The notes under the pieces were generated by a model. That model was not told where the DNA came from. It ran no database searches and worked only from the letters and a program-made list of their open reading frames with translations. Made by a program: the position numbers and the translations under genes. Shown here piece after piece: positions 42,618 to 55,300 of a DNA stretch of 64,000 nt (positions are counted from its first letter, which is position 1; every line of letters begins with the position of its first letter). Source of the stretch: Gracilaria gracilis (taxonomy: Eukaryota; Rhodophyta; Florideophyceae; Gracilariales; Gracilariaceae); contig JARGSG010000059.1 in the NCBI GenBank assembly GCA_030374805.1, positions 368,355 to 432,354 on the forward strand, given 5' to 3'.

Positions 42618-43522
42618 CCGGGTGCTCACGCAAATCCCACTCCGGGTCGGGGTTCTTCACATTGTGGCTCCTCTGGGGCCCATTTTGCCACTCACCAATC
42701 AGGTTGATTATTGTCTCCATTTGGGTCTGTGCTTGAGCCACGTTGCTGCTGCATCCCTATTGGGATTACTCTTCAAGTAAAGTTAAAAGTTATGCGTTTC
42801 CATGTTGGGTTCCAGTTACTAGAGGGGTGCGGTGCGCAGCGAGAGAGGCAGCGCGGAAACAGGTTCCCCCTTCCTTAGAGCTATGCATCTCCAATCAGGT
42901 TTTGAAACTCTCCTCCCCTCTCCTTAGACCAGCGTAACACAATGGGTGAAGGTTAATTCCTTGTAGGTAGGTTAGCTCCACCGTCAGCCATTTCGGTGCT
43001 CGTAGGAGTATAGTTCAGCATGTTTGTACGCCGATGCGCTTTCGTGCAGCGCAGCGAGCAGTTCCGCCTTTCCATCAGGTCAGATGTCGTGCCACGGGCT
43101 TGCGCGCAGTGGCCAGCGATGTACCGAGATGGTTCTGCATGGCCTCTCACTATGCATGGGCGCACGTGCGGTGTTACACCATGGAGGTTACTTGCAAGGC
43201 GAATCAAACAAATTCGAGCGAGAAATTACCCCTCCGTACGGTAGTGAAAACGCAGAAAACTCTTTTGATCTGTATCTCGAAAACCGAGCGGTTTCAGAGG
43301 CTGGGAATGGCCGATTCGGGAGCGCGGCACGTTCAAAATACTTAGATTTTTTGACCATGCCGTTGCGCGCTCTCTACACACAATAGTGTAAACAGAATCG
43401 GTTACTCCACACGGCGCGCCACGGGGGTCGCGCGTAGACCTCGACAATTAAAAGGTACAATTTTTTGAATGTTTCCACCGTCCGGGTTTGCGCGTGTGGG
43501 GCGTGCGCGCTCACTGTACGTA
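42618..43522. other. Spacer of Gypsy-2 left of the nested transposon
   Basis: No gene supported. Several overlapping 70-120-codon frames occur at 43020-43390 with no protein-like conservation; they are probably chance, given the low stop density of this GC-rich DNA. Confidence 0.4.
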
Positions 43523-46029
43523 TCGTTCAGAAATGGGCAAGTTTGGAAAAAGGCCAACTGTGGAAACTTTCACAGAAGAGCCCATAACTTTCGGCTCTGG
43601 CGCTCAATTGCAAATCTGATCAAACGACCGGATGCCTCTCACTGAGACGAAGACGGTGATATCAAAAAGGCGCGAGTTTCAAACTACGGGTGCGCGAAAC
43701 CAATAAAGACGTTATTGAACACGACACCGTCTTTGTTTTTACTCCCTTTCTCTTTCGCACTGTGGCATCTTCAACATAATCCCGAGACTCTACCAGCCTC
43801 CAACGAATCTCTCATGGCTCTGTCAATGCGTAAGCAAGCCAGTCGTGTCAATAAAACGTGAGCGCGCTGATTATAAGCGGAGAATGAAACAACTAGCAGT
43901 TTCAATTCTCAAAGATAAAGGCGCAAAAAACACCGTGCATAGCATTGCGACCACGACGCAATTGAGCAAATCAACCGTTTATCATCTCAAACGTCTTGTC
44001 GAAACTAACTCCAAAGATGAGTTGCAAAGACAGATGAACGACACCAATTCCTCTCGTATGGGGTCGAACACAGTACTCACGCACGAAGAAGAGCGCCTAA
44101 TCGTAGACAGACTTAAAGAGGCTGCCGAGTTGGGCTTCCTAGTGGATAATGACAGCCTTTAAGTATGTGATGGCACGCGTCGCCGCAGACTGACGAAAAG
44201 GTTGGAAGAACGGAATACCATCGGAAGATAAATTACGCTCGTTTCGTGCAAGACATGGTGACCTGACATTCAAGACGCACTATCCCAGGGATAACGCGAA
44301 ACTAAAAGGGGAAAACTATGAGCACATGAAGACCTTCTTCGACGTTGTGGAAAAGATAGGCACAAATAATCCTGGCCTTCTCCAAGATTCTTCCCGCATC
44401 TGAAATATGGACGAAACTTCGGTCGACGCTACATGGGGCAAAGCAACAAAAGCGTACGGTCCCGCCACATCGAAACACGGAGGATGCCGAGTTGCACAAA
44501 AATTAAAAGGGGTTCACAAACATATCACTGCAGTTATTGTCTGCTCGACGTCCGGCTTGAAGGCACCCCCATTCTATATTGTGACTGGAAAATATGTGAT
44601 GCAGCATTGGCTTGATCCTCTTCCAGGCGTTTATAAGAAGAGTTCTGCTGTCTGCAATGAATTTCAACGACCGAAGTGGATGCCAAAGGATGCAGTGGTA
44701 AAATGCACCGAGAACGGCTCGATGGAAGGTTCTGTTCTCGAAGCGTTCATGAAGCACGTGAACAAATTCGTTCGGAAACACTTGCCACCTTCCGTACCCT
44801 ACCTGTTGACCATGGATGGTCATTCCTCACGTGAAGGAATCAGGTGGGTCATGGAGTGCGACGGAAACAATTGCCTTCCTGTTATAAAACCGGCAAACAC
44901 CTCTCATGTGCTTCAACCGTGTGATCGTCGTATTAATAAGACATTCCAAGAGTCCATTCGATATATTCGTGATCAGTTTGCGCGATGCGCTGTTCCAAAG
45001 ACGTGAACACCCCGCTTTAATCTGCCCTGTGCTGTGTATGCGCATGAAACTATAACGCCTCCAGTGATCAAGTGTTCCTTCGAGGTTACAGGCCTTTTTC
45101 CGTTTAATCCCGGTTTTGCGGAACGGTTTAAACGGGAAGAAAATGAAGACTTGTGTGTTACGGCTTGTGCCAATCGGACAGTAGCAGATAAAAATGTCCG
45201 CGTTCAGCGGCGAAAGACGGACGCCGAAGTAGCGGAGGAGGCTCGGATAATCATGACTACGGAAGAAAGTGATGTCATGATATGTCCTAAGCTGTTTAAA
45301 CTTATCCAAAACTCAGAAATGGCCACCAGCATAGTAATGAATGCCATAACCCCACCAAAAACGGAGAAGGAACTTGTTGGAAGCAGTACAAATAAGATCA
45401 AACTAAGAGCGCTCGACTGCAGGGCTCCTGCATAGCACAAAACAGTATCACAAATGCTTGCTGAACGCCGTGATAAAGAGACCAACAAACGCGAGAAGGA
45501 GCTGAAGAAACAGTTGAAGGTGCAGGAGAAATGATCATAACGCAAAGCAAAGGAGGCAGAGAAGTTCAAACTATAGGCGGAGAGGAGAGCTCGACAGGCC
45601 GTACGAGCCACAGAGAATGCGAAGAAGGCTGCCGTCCGGTTGCGTCAACAGATATGCAAAGCATCTTTGCGCAGTGCAAAGAAGAGGCGTGGTCGAGAAC
45701 TTGCTGGCAAGGCACTCAAAGACAGGAGGCAGTCTTTGTCAGACATGCAGGTATGCGCTGAGGTAGTAGCTGAAGTAGTAATCGCAGGATGCGGCGTGCT
45801 GTGAATTCCGAATATGACCCGGTGACCTACATGACGGTGATGCTGAGGGTCAGAGGGTGTTTAAGGTGTTTTTCAAAGAAACGGCACCGAAAGTGCCTGC
45901 GGGGAGGTGGGCTGCAGGAATGAAGCACGCGGAAGCGATTGCAAAAGATTTGGAAGGCTGAAATGCAGTAGGTTTTGAGAGAAAGTGAAAGAGTTTGAAA
46001 AGTTTCCAATTTAAGCCTTTTCTGAACGG
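43523..46029 (+). mobile_element. Second pogo-like DNA transposon, in Gypsy-2
   Basis: 2507 bp. The ends carry a short TIR (TCGTTCAGAAATGG at left, CCGTTCAGAAAAGG at right as reverse complement) and TA on both outer sides (43521-43522, 46030-46031). It encodes a decayed DDE transposase of a different subfamily from that at 18701. Inserted between the antisense gene and the chromodomain. Confidence 0.82.
43845..45761 (+). pseudogene. Pogo-like DDE transposase, several breaks
   Basis: 43845-44162 is the N-terminal DNA-binding region (MKQLAVSILKDKGAKNTVHS; an HTH-like TQLSKSTVYHLKRLV). Frames are broken to 44400. 44407-45006 is the DDE_1 core: WNMDETSVDATWGKA (first Asp), YLLTMDGHSSRE (second Asp) and ANTSHVLQPCDRRINKTF (third Asp), with 35 residues between the last two. 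45034-45435 in another frame is the C-terminal tail with SFEVTGLFPFNPGFAERF, the G-L-x-P-F-N-P motif common in pogo-type proteins. All three Asp remain, but the breaks make it inactive. Confidence 0.88.
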
Positions 46030-46150
46030 TACCCCTCGTGGAATGCTTCTTTCTCGTAATACCTTCCTGGTGAGCGTTAACTAAGCACTTCGGTCTTCGT
46101 GATTACGATGCTTTTTCCCCTTTCTTAGGGGATTGCACCACCTATATGGT

Positions 46151-46483
46151 TTATCCATCATTCAGCATGTCTTCTCCCTTGCGGTTCCAGTAGCTTACCC
46201 TGAAGTGGTGTGGTATGGCAGAAGGTGGCTCGGCGGTATCACCGTCAGCGCCCCAGCCGTACCAGCGTACTGTATATTTCAGACCTTCTTGGGTACGGCG
46301 GTGACCTACAAGGCGTTCCACTGAGAACTCATTAGAGACCTGAGACGGTATAGCGTCACCAATTTGGTTTAGATGAGCATTGGAACCATTAGGGGTAGAT
46401 GTTTCCCGTGAAACGAGCCATTGTAATCCCCGCAGGTGGTACGTAGTCTGGGTCGTCACACTGTGCGTCATCTTTAACCTCAA
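46151..46483 (-). pseudogene. Gypsy-2 chromodomain
   Basis: The frame contains FSVERLVGHRRTQEGLKYTV, then RWYGWGADGDTAEPPSAIPH, a chromodomain at the end of the polyprotein. The usual Trp in the D-x-W-E-P motif is Ala here (DTAEP), unlike Gypsy-1, which may weaken histone-tail binding. It is in a different frame from the integrase (frameshift). Confidence 0.82.
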
Positions 46484-47567
46484 TCGGTATCTCGAATTCT
46501 CTCGGCTGAGTTCTCAGAGCAACCGCTTGTGGGTCGCGCGCGGATTCCCCACGTTTCTTCCTGGTTTGAACGGTTCGAGGTTCCACCGTGATTCGGTCGA
46601 TAGAGGTCGTATTCTCTACACAATCTTGGTTCACCGTTACTGTGCGGTCGGTCGATCGAACTACCTTGAAAGGTCCCGATGATTTCGGAAGAAGCTTAGA
46701 ATTGATATCTCCATCCATAGCTTTATCATCGGCTTCATCACCGGGTCGTGGTTTAGATCCTCTCGGAGGGTGGACAATAAAGTCATATTGACCCGGCGTA
46801 GCCGCTACAACTTGTGTTACCTTTCGATCGTAGTCCTCCTTGTACCGCTTCTGGGATGCTGTGAGCTTGCTCTCAGCATATTTGAGAGCACGCCTCAACC
46901 TCAAAAGGGTATTCCGGTTGACCTGTGACGGTGTGGGCGAACCCGCGGCTTCTTGTCCTAATGGGTCTCCTTCGACAACAATACCTGGTGGGTGTCTTGA
47001 TAGTATGAGATCGAAGGGCGTAATTTGCGTCACTCGATGAACCTGAAGGTTATATACGTACGTCAAGGGCTGCACGAGCTCGTCCCAACCAGTTTGGTGT
47101 TCTTCCGTATAGTGGCGGAACCTAGATACCAGTGTTCGGTTAAAGCGCTCCACTTGCCCATTCGTTTGCGGATGATAAACAGTGGTGAAATAGTGCTTAA
47201 TACCAAGTAGGTTACACACAGCTTCAAAGAACTTCGAAGCGAGTTTCGAACCATTGTCGGCAAGTAGATAAAGCGGTGCACCATACGGGTAGATCCAATT
47301 GTTCAAGAACGCCACCGCGAGGGTCGTAGATTTCGTGTCCTTCAAGGGTATCGCTCGCGTGAGCTTCGAGAACCTGTCGGTGATTACGATGATGTACTGA
47401 TATCCCCTTGTGGTTTTCGGCAGTGGACCTGGAAGGTCTATTGTGACAAATTCGAGGGGACCCGCAGCAGGAAATAATTTCAAGTATTTCCTATGCTTTC
47501 GGAGACCTCCACAGGTTCGTACGCATGACTCACACTGACCTACAAAGGTATAGATATCATGAGCCAT
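46389..47567 (-). pseudogene. Gypsy-2 integrase core and C-terminus
   Basis: 393-codon frame starting in the zinc-binding part (GQCESCVRTCG holds the two cysteines). DDE residues are intact: FVTIDLPGPL, LLADNGSKL and HPQTNGQVERFNRTL. The C-terminal SH3-like region (LLPKSSGPFKVVRS; IDRITVEPRT) and a basic tail follow. It joins the N-terminal frame (47591-48148) by a frameshift near 47580. Confidence 0.9.
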
Positions 47568-47590
47568 ATGGGGCTAATAATACCCTTGCC

Positions 47591-48148
47591 TCAAGGTGTA
47601 GTACATTCTCGTACCTCCAGGGTGTCCTGATACCTTGGGTAGTGTGCAAGATACAACACCCGAGGGCGCAGTACCTTAGGCATAACCTTCTGAGGGGAAC
47701 TATCGATGGGAGCTCGCCTGACAAGGAAACCATTTCGGTCGACGTCAAAGTTTGATTCTTTCATACCTACTTGGTCTATGAGAGAGCGGCAATAGACATC
47801 GTTCTCTTGCTCTCTCAAGAATTCCTCACGGGTAATCGGCATGACGTCTGTTTCCTCTAGGGCGAGTATTTCCCGAGCGATAGCGTCACTAAACCACGTA
47901 TCCTCTTCGGGTAAATTCGAGTAACCTTCTAAGGTGTCAGCATCACCACTAGGGTCTGTAGAGATGGTACAGCATGGGATATCATCCTCTACCGGTTCGG
48001 TATCCAAACCATCTGTGGTAATGCGAGACATCGCGTCTGCGACATTGTGCTTTATACCTGGACGGTACTGTAAATCGTACTCGACTCTGGAAGTCGTAAC
48101 CGCCATCGGGCAAGTCTTCCCGATGCATCGGCGAGACCCAGTATCCAC
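47591..48148 (-). pseudogene. Gypsy-2 RNase H end and integrase N-terminus
   Basis: Starts near the end of RNase H in a shifted frame (YDLQYRPGIKHNVADAMSRI), then a linker rich in Glu/Asp. It ends with the integrase zinc-binding histidine region (RVLYLAHYPRYQD). The frameshift relative to 48052-49701 lies at about 48060-48100. Confidence 0.85.
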
Positions 48149-49701
48149 CGTAGGGCGTCATGATCGGTTCGATGTGTAAACCGTTCACCATACAGGTAGG
48201 GGCGGAGCATCAGCACGCTCCAAACCGCAGCTAGACACTCCTTTTCGGTTGTCGTGTAGTTCTTCTCTGCAGTGTGCAGAGCACGGCTCCAGTAACCTAT
48301 AGGTAGTTTGTCGCCGTTTTCTTGCTCCGGCATGAGAAAACAACCAATTTGGGCATCCGAGCGGTCGGTATCCGATGTGTATCGTAAACCAGCTTTGGAT
48401 AGTGCCAAGATGGGAGGTGTCAAAAGCACATTTTTCAGCGCATCGAAGGCATTCATCTCCTCATTGGTAAGACATTCAAACCTTGTAGGTTGGCCTTTCA
48501 GCAGCTTCCTGTTGAAGGGAGCCGCTATCTTGGCAAATCCCTTGATAAACCGGTGGCACACATTGCACAAACCTATAAAGGATCGGATTTCCGTTTGGGA
48601 CGTGGGTGGTTTCGCCTCCTGCACGTCCCGGATATTCCGCGGCGTCACTTTCAACCTTCCAGAGCTGATAATACGACCAAGATATTCTACCTCCTTGGTG
48701 AAGAATTCGCACTTGCAAAGCTTCAGAGTTACTCCAGATTCCCTCAAAAGGTTAAGAACTTCCCTAACATGGTGGAAGTGTTCCTCTACAGTTCTAGAAT
48801 ATATGAATACATCATCGATGTATACCAGAGCGGTTCTCCACTTCAATTTTGACAGGATTATATCTAACGCCCTCTGAAAGGTAACCGGCGCATTCCGCAA
48901 CCCAAAAGGCATACGCGTAAAGCGAAATAACCCAGTGTGGCAAGTAAACGTAGTTTTGTCCTTGTCTTCTTCCCTGATAGGTACCTGCCAATAACCACAA
49001 TTGGCATCGAGCGTAGCAAAGATCTTGGGGCTGCCCAACGAATCTATAAACTCATCCATTCTAGGTATTGGGTACGAATCCCTGATGGTCATACTATTCA
49101 GTCTTCTGTAGTTTACACAGAACCGAATACGGGTATCATTCTCCTTTGTGACCAGAACCACAAGACTGGCCCAGTCCGCATTTGCGGGTTCTATGACACC
49201 TCCCCGGAGCATTCGCTCGACCTCATTGAGCTCAACCTCGCGGGCTTTTGGACCTGCTCGGTAGGGCTGCTGGTAAATGGGTTTCCAGCCAGGTACCATA
49301 TCAATACGGTGCTCTGTAGCCTCAATTTGCACTAGCCGGCCCGACCACATGGGTTCAAATTCTTCTAAGAGACTGAGGATTCGGTCTCGGACAGCCTGGT
49401 TCTCCTCACCGATCTGAACTTCCTCTCTCCAATTTCTCACTGGGTCCAGTTCCATGGTCTTTTCCTGATTTCCAACCTTCAAGGTATCGGCGATCTTCTG
49501 TTCCATTTTGGTGTTTGTCGATAATGGGGGCGCATAGGCCGGATATGGCGCATCTATGCCTCCCCCTTCCTTAGAGGTGGCGACCTCGCCCAGTATTTTA
49601 GGTGAGACTGTGAAAACACCTTGGGGTGCCGGCAATGCAATCCTGATAGTGGTATTCCTGGGTAACTTAACAATATGATTGCTGAAGTTACTCAAGTACA
49701 C
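48052..49701 (-). CDS. Gypsy-2 reverse transcriptase-RNase H, intact 549-codon frame
   Basis: RNA/DNA-dependent DNA polymerase plus RNase H. In order: post-protease linker (DPVRNWREEVQIGEENQ), RT fingers (IRFCVNYRRLNSMTIRDSYP), palm FATLDANCGYWQVP, FRFTRMPFGLRNAPVTFQ, the catalytic LVYIDDVFIYS (YIDD box), thumb LGRIISSGRLKV, connection RSFIGLCNV, and RNase H with YTSDTDRSDAQIG (Asp), TTEKECLAAVW (Glu) and HRTDHDALRW (Asp). It ends shortly after RNase H because of a frameshift. The frame opens at 49701 without a needed ATG, since it belongs to a polyprotein. Confidence 0.93.
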   Translation of the reverse strand: MYLSNFSNHIVKLPRNTTIRIALPAPQGVFTVSPKILGEVATSKEGGGIDAPYPAYAPPLSTNTKMEQKIADTLKVGNQEKTMELDPVRNWREEVQIGEENQAVRDRILSLLEEFEPMWSGRLVQIEATEHRIDMVPGWKPIYQQPYRAGPKAREVELNEVERMLRGGVIEPANADWASLVVLVTKENDTRIRFCVNYRRLNSMTIRDSYPIPRMDEFIDSLGSPKIFATLDANCGYWQVPIREEDKDKTTFTCHTGLFRFTRMPFGLRNAPVTFQRALDIILSKLKWRTALVYIDDVFIYSRTVEEHFHHVREVLNLLRESGVTLKLCKCEFFTKEVEYLGRIISSGRLKVTPRNIRDVQEAKPPTSQTEIRSFIGLCNVCHRFIKGFAKIAAPFNRKLLKGQPTRFECLTNEEMNAFDALKNVLLTPPILALSKAGLRYTSDTDRSDAQIGCFLMPEQENGDKLPIGYWSRALHTAEKNYTTTEKECLAAVWSVLMLRPYLYGERFTHRTDHDALRWILGLADASGRLARWRLRLPESSTIYSTVQV

Positions 49702-49710
49702 CTTGAAGGT

Positions 49711-50412
49711 TTAATTAGGGATGTTTTCAATGATCCCGTTCGCCATCAAGGCGAGATGTCTCTGTGCTAGCCTAAGATGGTTCTGTAGCATTACCCATCC
49801 TGGTATTGCGCATGACACATTCACTACCATTCGTGTCATAGCCGGGATTGAAACCAATTTGGTGAGCCGTATCTTGTTTGAGACCGTTTCGGTGGGTATA
49901 TTGGACCTCGGTTTCTGACGCCAACCATTTTTGGTCTGCGTATTACCCAGTATTGCAATACGACCACCTTGATGGAGAACGACTGTACGGGACCGTGGCA
50001 AAATTGTCTTGAAATGTTTGTCAATAAAGTTGGTCCCTAGGATACAGTCTATCGCCAGACGATCCACCACAAATAAATTGAGCTTAACCTTCAAGGTTCC
50101 AAGCTATACTACAGTGGTCAACGTTCCTCTAAGGTGCAGTGGGCGCTCGTTAGCTTCCACCAATGGGTTGATATCCGGGGCAGGCCGAATTTTCCGCAAG
50201 ACCGCATCGGGTATGGCGCGAGCGTTCAGAACATTCGGACCGGCGCCGGTATCAAGTACACTCGCAACGGGGACCTGTAAGTAATTGAGAAAGCCTACTG
50301 AAGCATTAACTTTATAGTTATTGTACTTCATCAGACACACCACATTGGGTACATCTGATTCTTCTCTCTCCACCTTTAAGGTTTCCCGTTCCGGTATCGA
50401 CGGGCCTGCCAA
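49711..50412 (-). pseudogene. Gypsy-2 aspartic protease
   Basis: Retropepsin that cleaves the polyprotein. The active-site motif VASVLDTGAGPNVLNA is in 50104-50412. The second conserved block DCILGTNFIDKHFKTI is in 49711-50094. The two frames have a stop between them (near 50104). This whole domain is absent from Gypsy-1. Confidence 0.88.
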
Positions 50413-50593
50413 GTCACGGTTAGGGCTGGCCCCTACGATAACCGCTCGGTGTTTTCCTGCTCCTCCTGAGCAGAACTGTTCTTCTCCAAGATGGGTGTTT
50501 CCTCGACGAGATGAACCTGAGATGGTGATGGTTGAGTTTGTACCCTCTTTCCAGATCCATATAGGCTACGGTGGTTCTGCTGCCTGGCACTGA

Positions 50594-52317
50594 TTAGATG
50601 TTCTTGCGCCCCTGGGGGTATTTGTCACATCTGTTCGCCAGATGGTGTGGCGATAAACAGAGCCAGCAAACCAAGCCACCTGTCTGGGGATCACGCATTG
50701 CCATAGTGTTAGGTCTCGTAACCGGACTGGGCGATGCTGTAGCATATGAGGATGCTTGCGAATCACCCGTTGAGGTTTGTTGAGTGCCCGCCGCACTTGG
50801 TGGCGACCTTACCGATGCTCGTGGTACTTTCGACGACCAATTTTCAATAGAGGTGGCTCCTGAATGAGCCTGCGGCGCAGTCACGAGATGAACCGCCATC
50901 CCTGTTGGTACACGGATGAGCGAATCACCCTCTGAGGTACTACTCTCTTCTAGCTCCAACACTGACCATTTCGGTTTGTCCTTTGAGGTATGGGCGCCGA
51001 CGTCTTTTCATGACGGAGAGTTTCACCGAGTCCCTGAGCATAGCGGGCAAGCCCATTATAGTCCACCTTACGGTTGTTCGCCAGGTAGTTGCGTACCTGC
51101 GAACGGATCGCTTCGTCAACATTGTCGGCAAAGAGCGACTTCAGCCTACTAGTGGTAAAGACATTACCGCATCGGGTTGCCAGATTCCAAAGGCCCAACG
51201 AGAATTCCATTTCGGTTTGGCTAGAGCGCTAGCGATATGCCTGCACCTCAACGTAACCTTCTTGGATAACCTCATCGGTCGCGTAAGTTTCCAACATGAA
51301 AGTAAGCACTTCTGGGTACGTCTCTAACATCTCTGTCCCCTCTTCATCAACCGCCAGGGTATTTCCACGGAGCCTGCCTTGCAGCGAGTGGTAAGCTTGA
51401 CCTTTAAGGTAAAAGTGGAATGATCACATGGCGGAACCTTCGGAAAAACCATTTTGGTCACATTCAATCTTGAACTTCTGTAGAAACTCAATTACCGCAA
51501 TGGGATCATCACCTGTGAAGGTAGTATCACCCATCTGGAAGCTGAGCTTCTTGTGGTGCTTGGTGATCTTCTGCGCAACCTCTTGGGTGTAAGCAGAGGA
51601 TTGGTTTCTCAACAGATATGACCTATAATCAACCGCTTTGGTGAATAGATCGTTTAGCGGCTGACGCACCTCTAGGGTTGTATTGCTGTCCGAATCTGAG
51701 TCGGACGACTTGTACCGTTTCTTCTTATCCTTACGATTTCTCTTTGACGACTTCTTCGCCGACTGGTTCGGTCTCTTCTTGGGTCTACCTTTAACGTCAC
51801 CATCCGACGATGAACCAGTATCGGTATCGGAGCTCGAGAAATCGGGGTCAGAGTCGTAGACGCGACTCTTTCCCTTCTTCCTCCTCCTTTCTTTTCCCTT
51901 GCGGTTTCTCCTTCGTCACCCCTCCTCTGGGTCGGACGAATCGTGCTCAGGTCCACCAGTCTTGGTGTCCTTTCGAACGTTACCTCCAATGTGTGGGAAG
52001 TACATGTCTCGAGGGCCCATCTCTATATGGCCCTCTTGACCTTGCCTCAAACCTTGTAGGTACGCAGTACCGGCCGTAATTGGCTTGATTGGTGCGGAAG
52101 AACCTGCAAGGATCCCTTGTGGTATGCGAGTAACCATATTCACCCCAGGAGTTTTTGTTTCCGCCATTCCTTCGAAAACCCAAAGGTCTTGAACCACTCG
52201 GTGGATATGCTCCCGGGCACCCGTAAAGAGGTATGTTTCAACCAATTTAGGTATACGCTGAGAGAGCTCTTGCACGGCTCGATCAACCACCAAGCGGGTA
52301 ACGGCGTCCATGTCCAC
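50594..52317 (-). pseudogene. Gypsy-2 gag with zinc knuckle, frameshifted, N-terminus lost
   Basis: 51916-52317 is the remaining N-terminal part (LVVDRAVQELSQRIPKLVET). 51672-51989 is the basic Ser-rich linker in several frames. 51424-51669 is PLNDLFTKAVDYRSYLLRNQ, similar to Gypsy-1 gag (TNELFQKVMDYRTYRLVDKS). 50950-51210 matches NLATRCGNVFTTSRLKSLFA. 50594-50962 has an intact CCHC zinc knuckle (CWLCLSPHHLANRC, C-x2-C-x4-H-x4-C). At least four frameshifts. At 52317 the sequence passes into the minisatellite. Confidence 0.85.
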
Positions 52318-55300
52318 ATTCCAACAAGCATTCGCCCGCATCTCCCTCCACTCCACCCACCTCCTCACCACTCCACCCTACCTTCCAACAAGCACTCCCC
52401 CACATCCCCCACATCTCCTCACCACTCCACCCTACATTCCTCACCACTCCACCCTACATTCCACAAAGCATTCGCCCACATCTCCACCCACTCCACCCAC
52501 CTCCTCACCACTCCACCCTACATTCCAACAAGCACTCCCCCACATCTCCACACTCCTCACCACTCCACCCTACTTCCAACAAGCACTCCCCCACATCTCC
52601 ACACTCCTCACCACTCCACCCTACATTCCAACAAGCACTCCCCCACATCTCCACAAAGCATTCGCCCACATCTCCACCCACTCCACCCACCTCCTCACCA
52701 CTCCACCCTACATTCCAACAAGCACTCCCCCACATCTCCACACTCCTCACCACTCCACCCTACATTCCAAAAAGCACTCCCCCACATCTCCACAAATCAT
52801 TCGCCCACATCTCCACCCACTCCACCCACCTCCTCACCACTCCACCCTACATTCCAACAAGCACTCCCCCACATCTCCACATTCCTCACCACTCCACCCT
52901 ACATTCCAACAAGCACTCCCCCACATCTCCACACTCCTCACCACTCCACCCTACATTCCAAAAAGCACTCGCCCACATCTCCACACTCCTCACCACTCCA
53001 CCCTACATTCCAAAAAGCACTCGCCCACATCTCCACACTCCTCACCACTCCACCCTACATTCCAAAAAGCACTCGCCCACATCTCCACAAAGCATTCGCC
53101 CACATCTCCACCCACTCCACCCACCTCCTCACCACTCCACCCTACATTCCAACAAGCACTCCCCCACATCTCCACATTCCTCACCACTCCACCCTACATT
53201 CCAACAAGCACTCCCCCATATCTCCACACTCCTCACCACTCCACCCTACATTCCAAAAAGCACTCGCCCACATCTCCACACTCCTCACCACTCCACCCTA
53301 CATTCCAAAAAGCACTCGCCCACATCTCCACAAAGCATTCGCCCACATCTCCACCCACTCCACCCACCTCCTCACCACTCCACCCTACATTCCAACAAGC
53401 ACTCCCCCACATCTCCATACTCCTCACCACTCTACCCTACATTCCAACAAGCACTCCCCCACATCTCCACACTCCTCACCACTCCACCCTACATTCCAAC
53501 AAGCACTCCCCCACATCTCCACACTCCTCACCACTCCACCCTACAGTCCAAAAAGCACTCGCCCACATGTCCACACTCCTCACCACTCCACCCTACATTC
53601 CAAAAAGCACTCGCCCACATCTCCACACTCCTCACCACTCCACCCTACATTCCAAAAAGCACTCGCCCACATCTCCACAAAGCATTCGCCCACATCTCCA
53701 CCCACTCCACCCACCTCCTCACCACTCCACCCTACATTCCAACAAGCACTCCCCCACATCTCCACACTCCTCACCACTCCACCCTACATTCCAAAAAGCA
53801 CTCCCCCACATCTCCACAAATCATTCGCCCACATCTCCACCCACTCCACCCACCTCCTCACCACTCCACCCTACATTCCAACAAGCACTCCCCCACATCT
53901 CCACATTCCTCACCACTCCACCCTACATTCCAACAAGCACTCCCCCACATCTCCACACTCCTCACCACTCCACCCTACATTCCAAAAAGCACTCGCCCAC
54001 ATCTCCACACTCCTCACCACTCCACCCTACATTCCAAAAAGCACTCGCCCACATCTCCACAAAGCATTCGCCCACATCTCCACCCACTCCACCCACCTCC
54101 TCACCACTCCACCCTACATTCCAAAAAGCACTCGCCCACATCCACCCTACATTCCAAAAAGCACTCCCCCACATCTCCACAAAGCATTCGCCCACATCTC
54201 CCCACTCCACCCACCTCCTCACCACTCCACCCTACATTCCAAAAAGCATTCGCCCGCATCTCCCTCCACTCCACCCACCTCCTCACCACTCCACCCTACC
54301 TTCCAACAAGCACTCCCCCACATCTCCACACTCCTCACCACTCCACCCTACATTCCAACAAGCACTCCCCCATATCTCCACAAAGCATTCGCCCACATCT
54401 CCACCCACTCCACCCACCTCCTCACCACTCCACCCTACATTCCAACAAGCATTCGCCCGCATCTCCCTCCACTCCACCCACCTCCTCACCACTCCACCCT
54501 ACCTTCCAACAAGCACTCCCCCACATCTCCACACTCCTCACCACTCCACCCTACATTCCAACAAGCACTCCCCCATATCTCCACAAAGCATTCGCCCACA
54601 TCTCCACCCACTCCACCCACCTCCTCACCACTCCACCCTACATTCCAACAAGCATTCGCCCGCATCTCCCTCCACTCCACCCACCTCCTCACCACTCCAC
54701 CCTACCTTCCAACAAGCACTCCCCCACATCTCCACATTCCTCACCACTCCACCCTACATTCCAAAAAGCACTCCCCCACATCTCCACAAATCATTCGCCC
54801 ACATCTCCACCCACTCCACCCACCTCCTCACCACTCCACCCTACATTCCAACAAGCACTCCCCCACATCTCCATACTCCTCACCACTCTACCCTACATTC
54901 CAACAAGCACTCCCCCACATCTCCACACTCCTCACCACTCCACCCTACATTCCAACAAGCACTCCCCCACATCTCCACACTCCTCACCACTCCACCCTAC
55001 AGTCCAAAAAGCACTCGCCCACATGTCCACACTCCTCACCACTCCACCCTACATTCCAAAAAGCACTCGCCCACATCTCCACACTCCTCACCACTCCACC
55101 CTACATTCCAAAAAGCACTCGCCCACATCTCCACAAAGCATTCGCCCACATCTCCACCCACTCCACCCACCTCCTCACCACTCCACCCTACATTCCAACA
55201 AGCACTCCCCCACATCTCCACACTCCTCACCACTCCACCCTACATTCCAAAAAGCACTCCCCCACATCTCCACAAATCATTCGCCCACATCTCCACCCAC

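Larger units (their letters stand above)
39257..52317 (-). mobile_element. Gypsy-2: chromodomain Ty3/gypsy element, 5' end replaced by minisatellite
   Basis: Same layout as Gypsy-1: on the minus strand gag, protease, RT, RNase H, integrase and chromodomain, then a plus-strand antisense gene and a 3' LTR. Only one LTR is in the window. The gag N-terminus, leader and 5' LTR are missing because satellite DNA begins at about 52318. A pogo-like element sits at 43523-46029. Several frameshifts exist, but RT-RNase H is an intact 549-codon frame, so this copy is better preserved in pol than Gypsy-1. Confidence 0.9.

Noticed and set aside
43024-43386. Three overlapping plus-strand frames of 74-120 codons
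   Set aside because: All three frames are open at once, which is a composition effect; no motif.
48308-49335. Plus-strand frames of up to 189 codons opposite Gypsy-2 RT
   Set aside because: Shadows of the intact RT frame; not to be confused with the conserved antisense gene at 40.3-42.6 kb.
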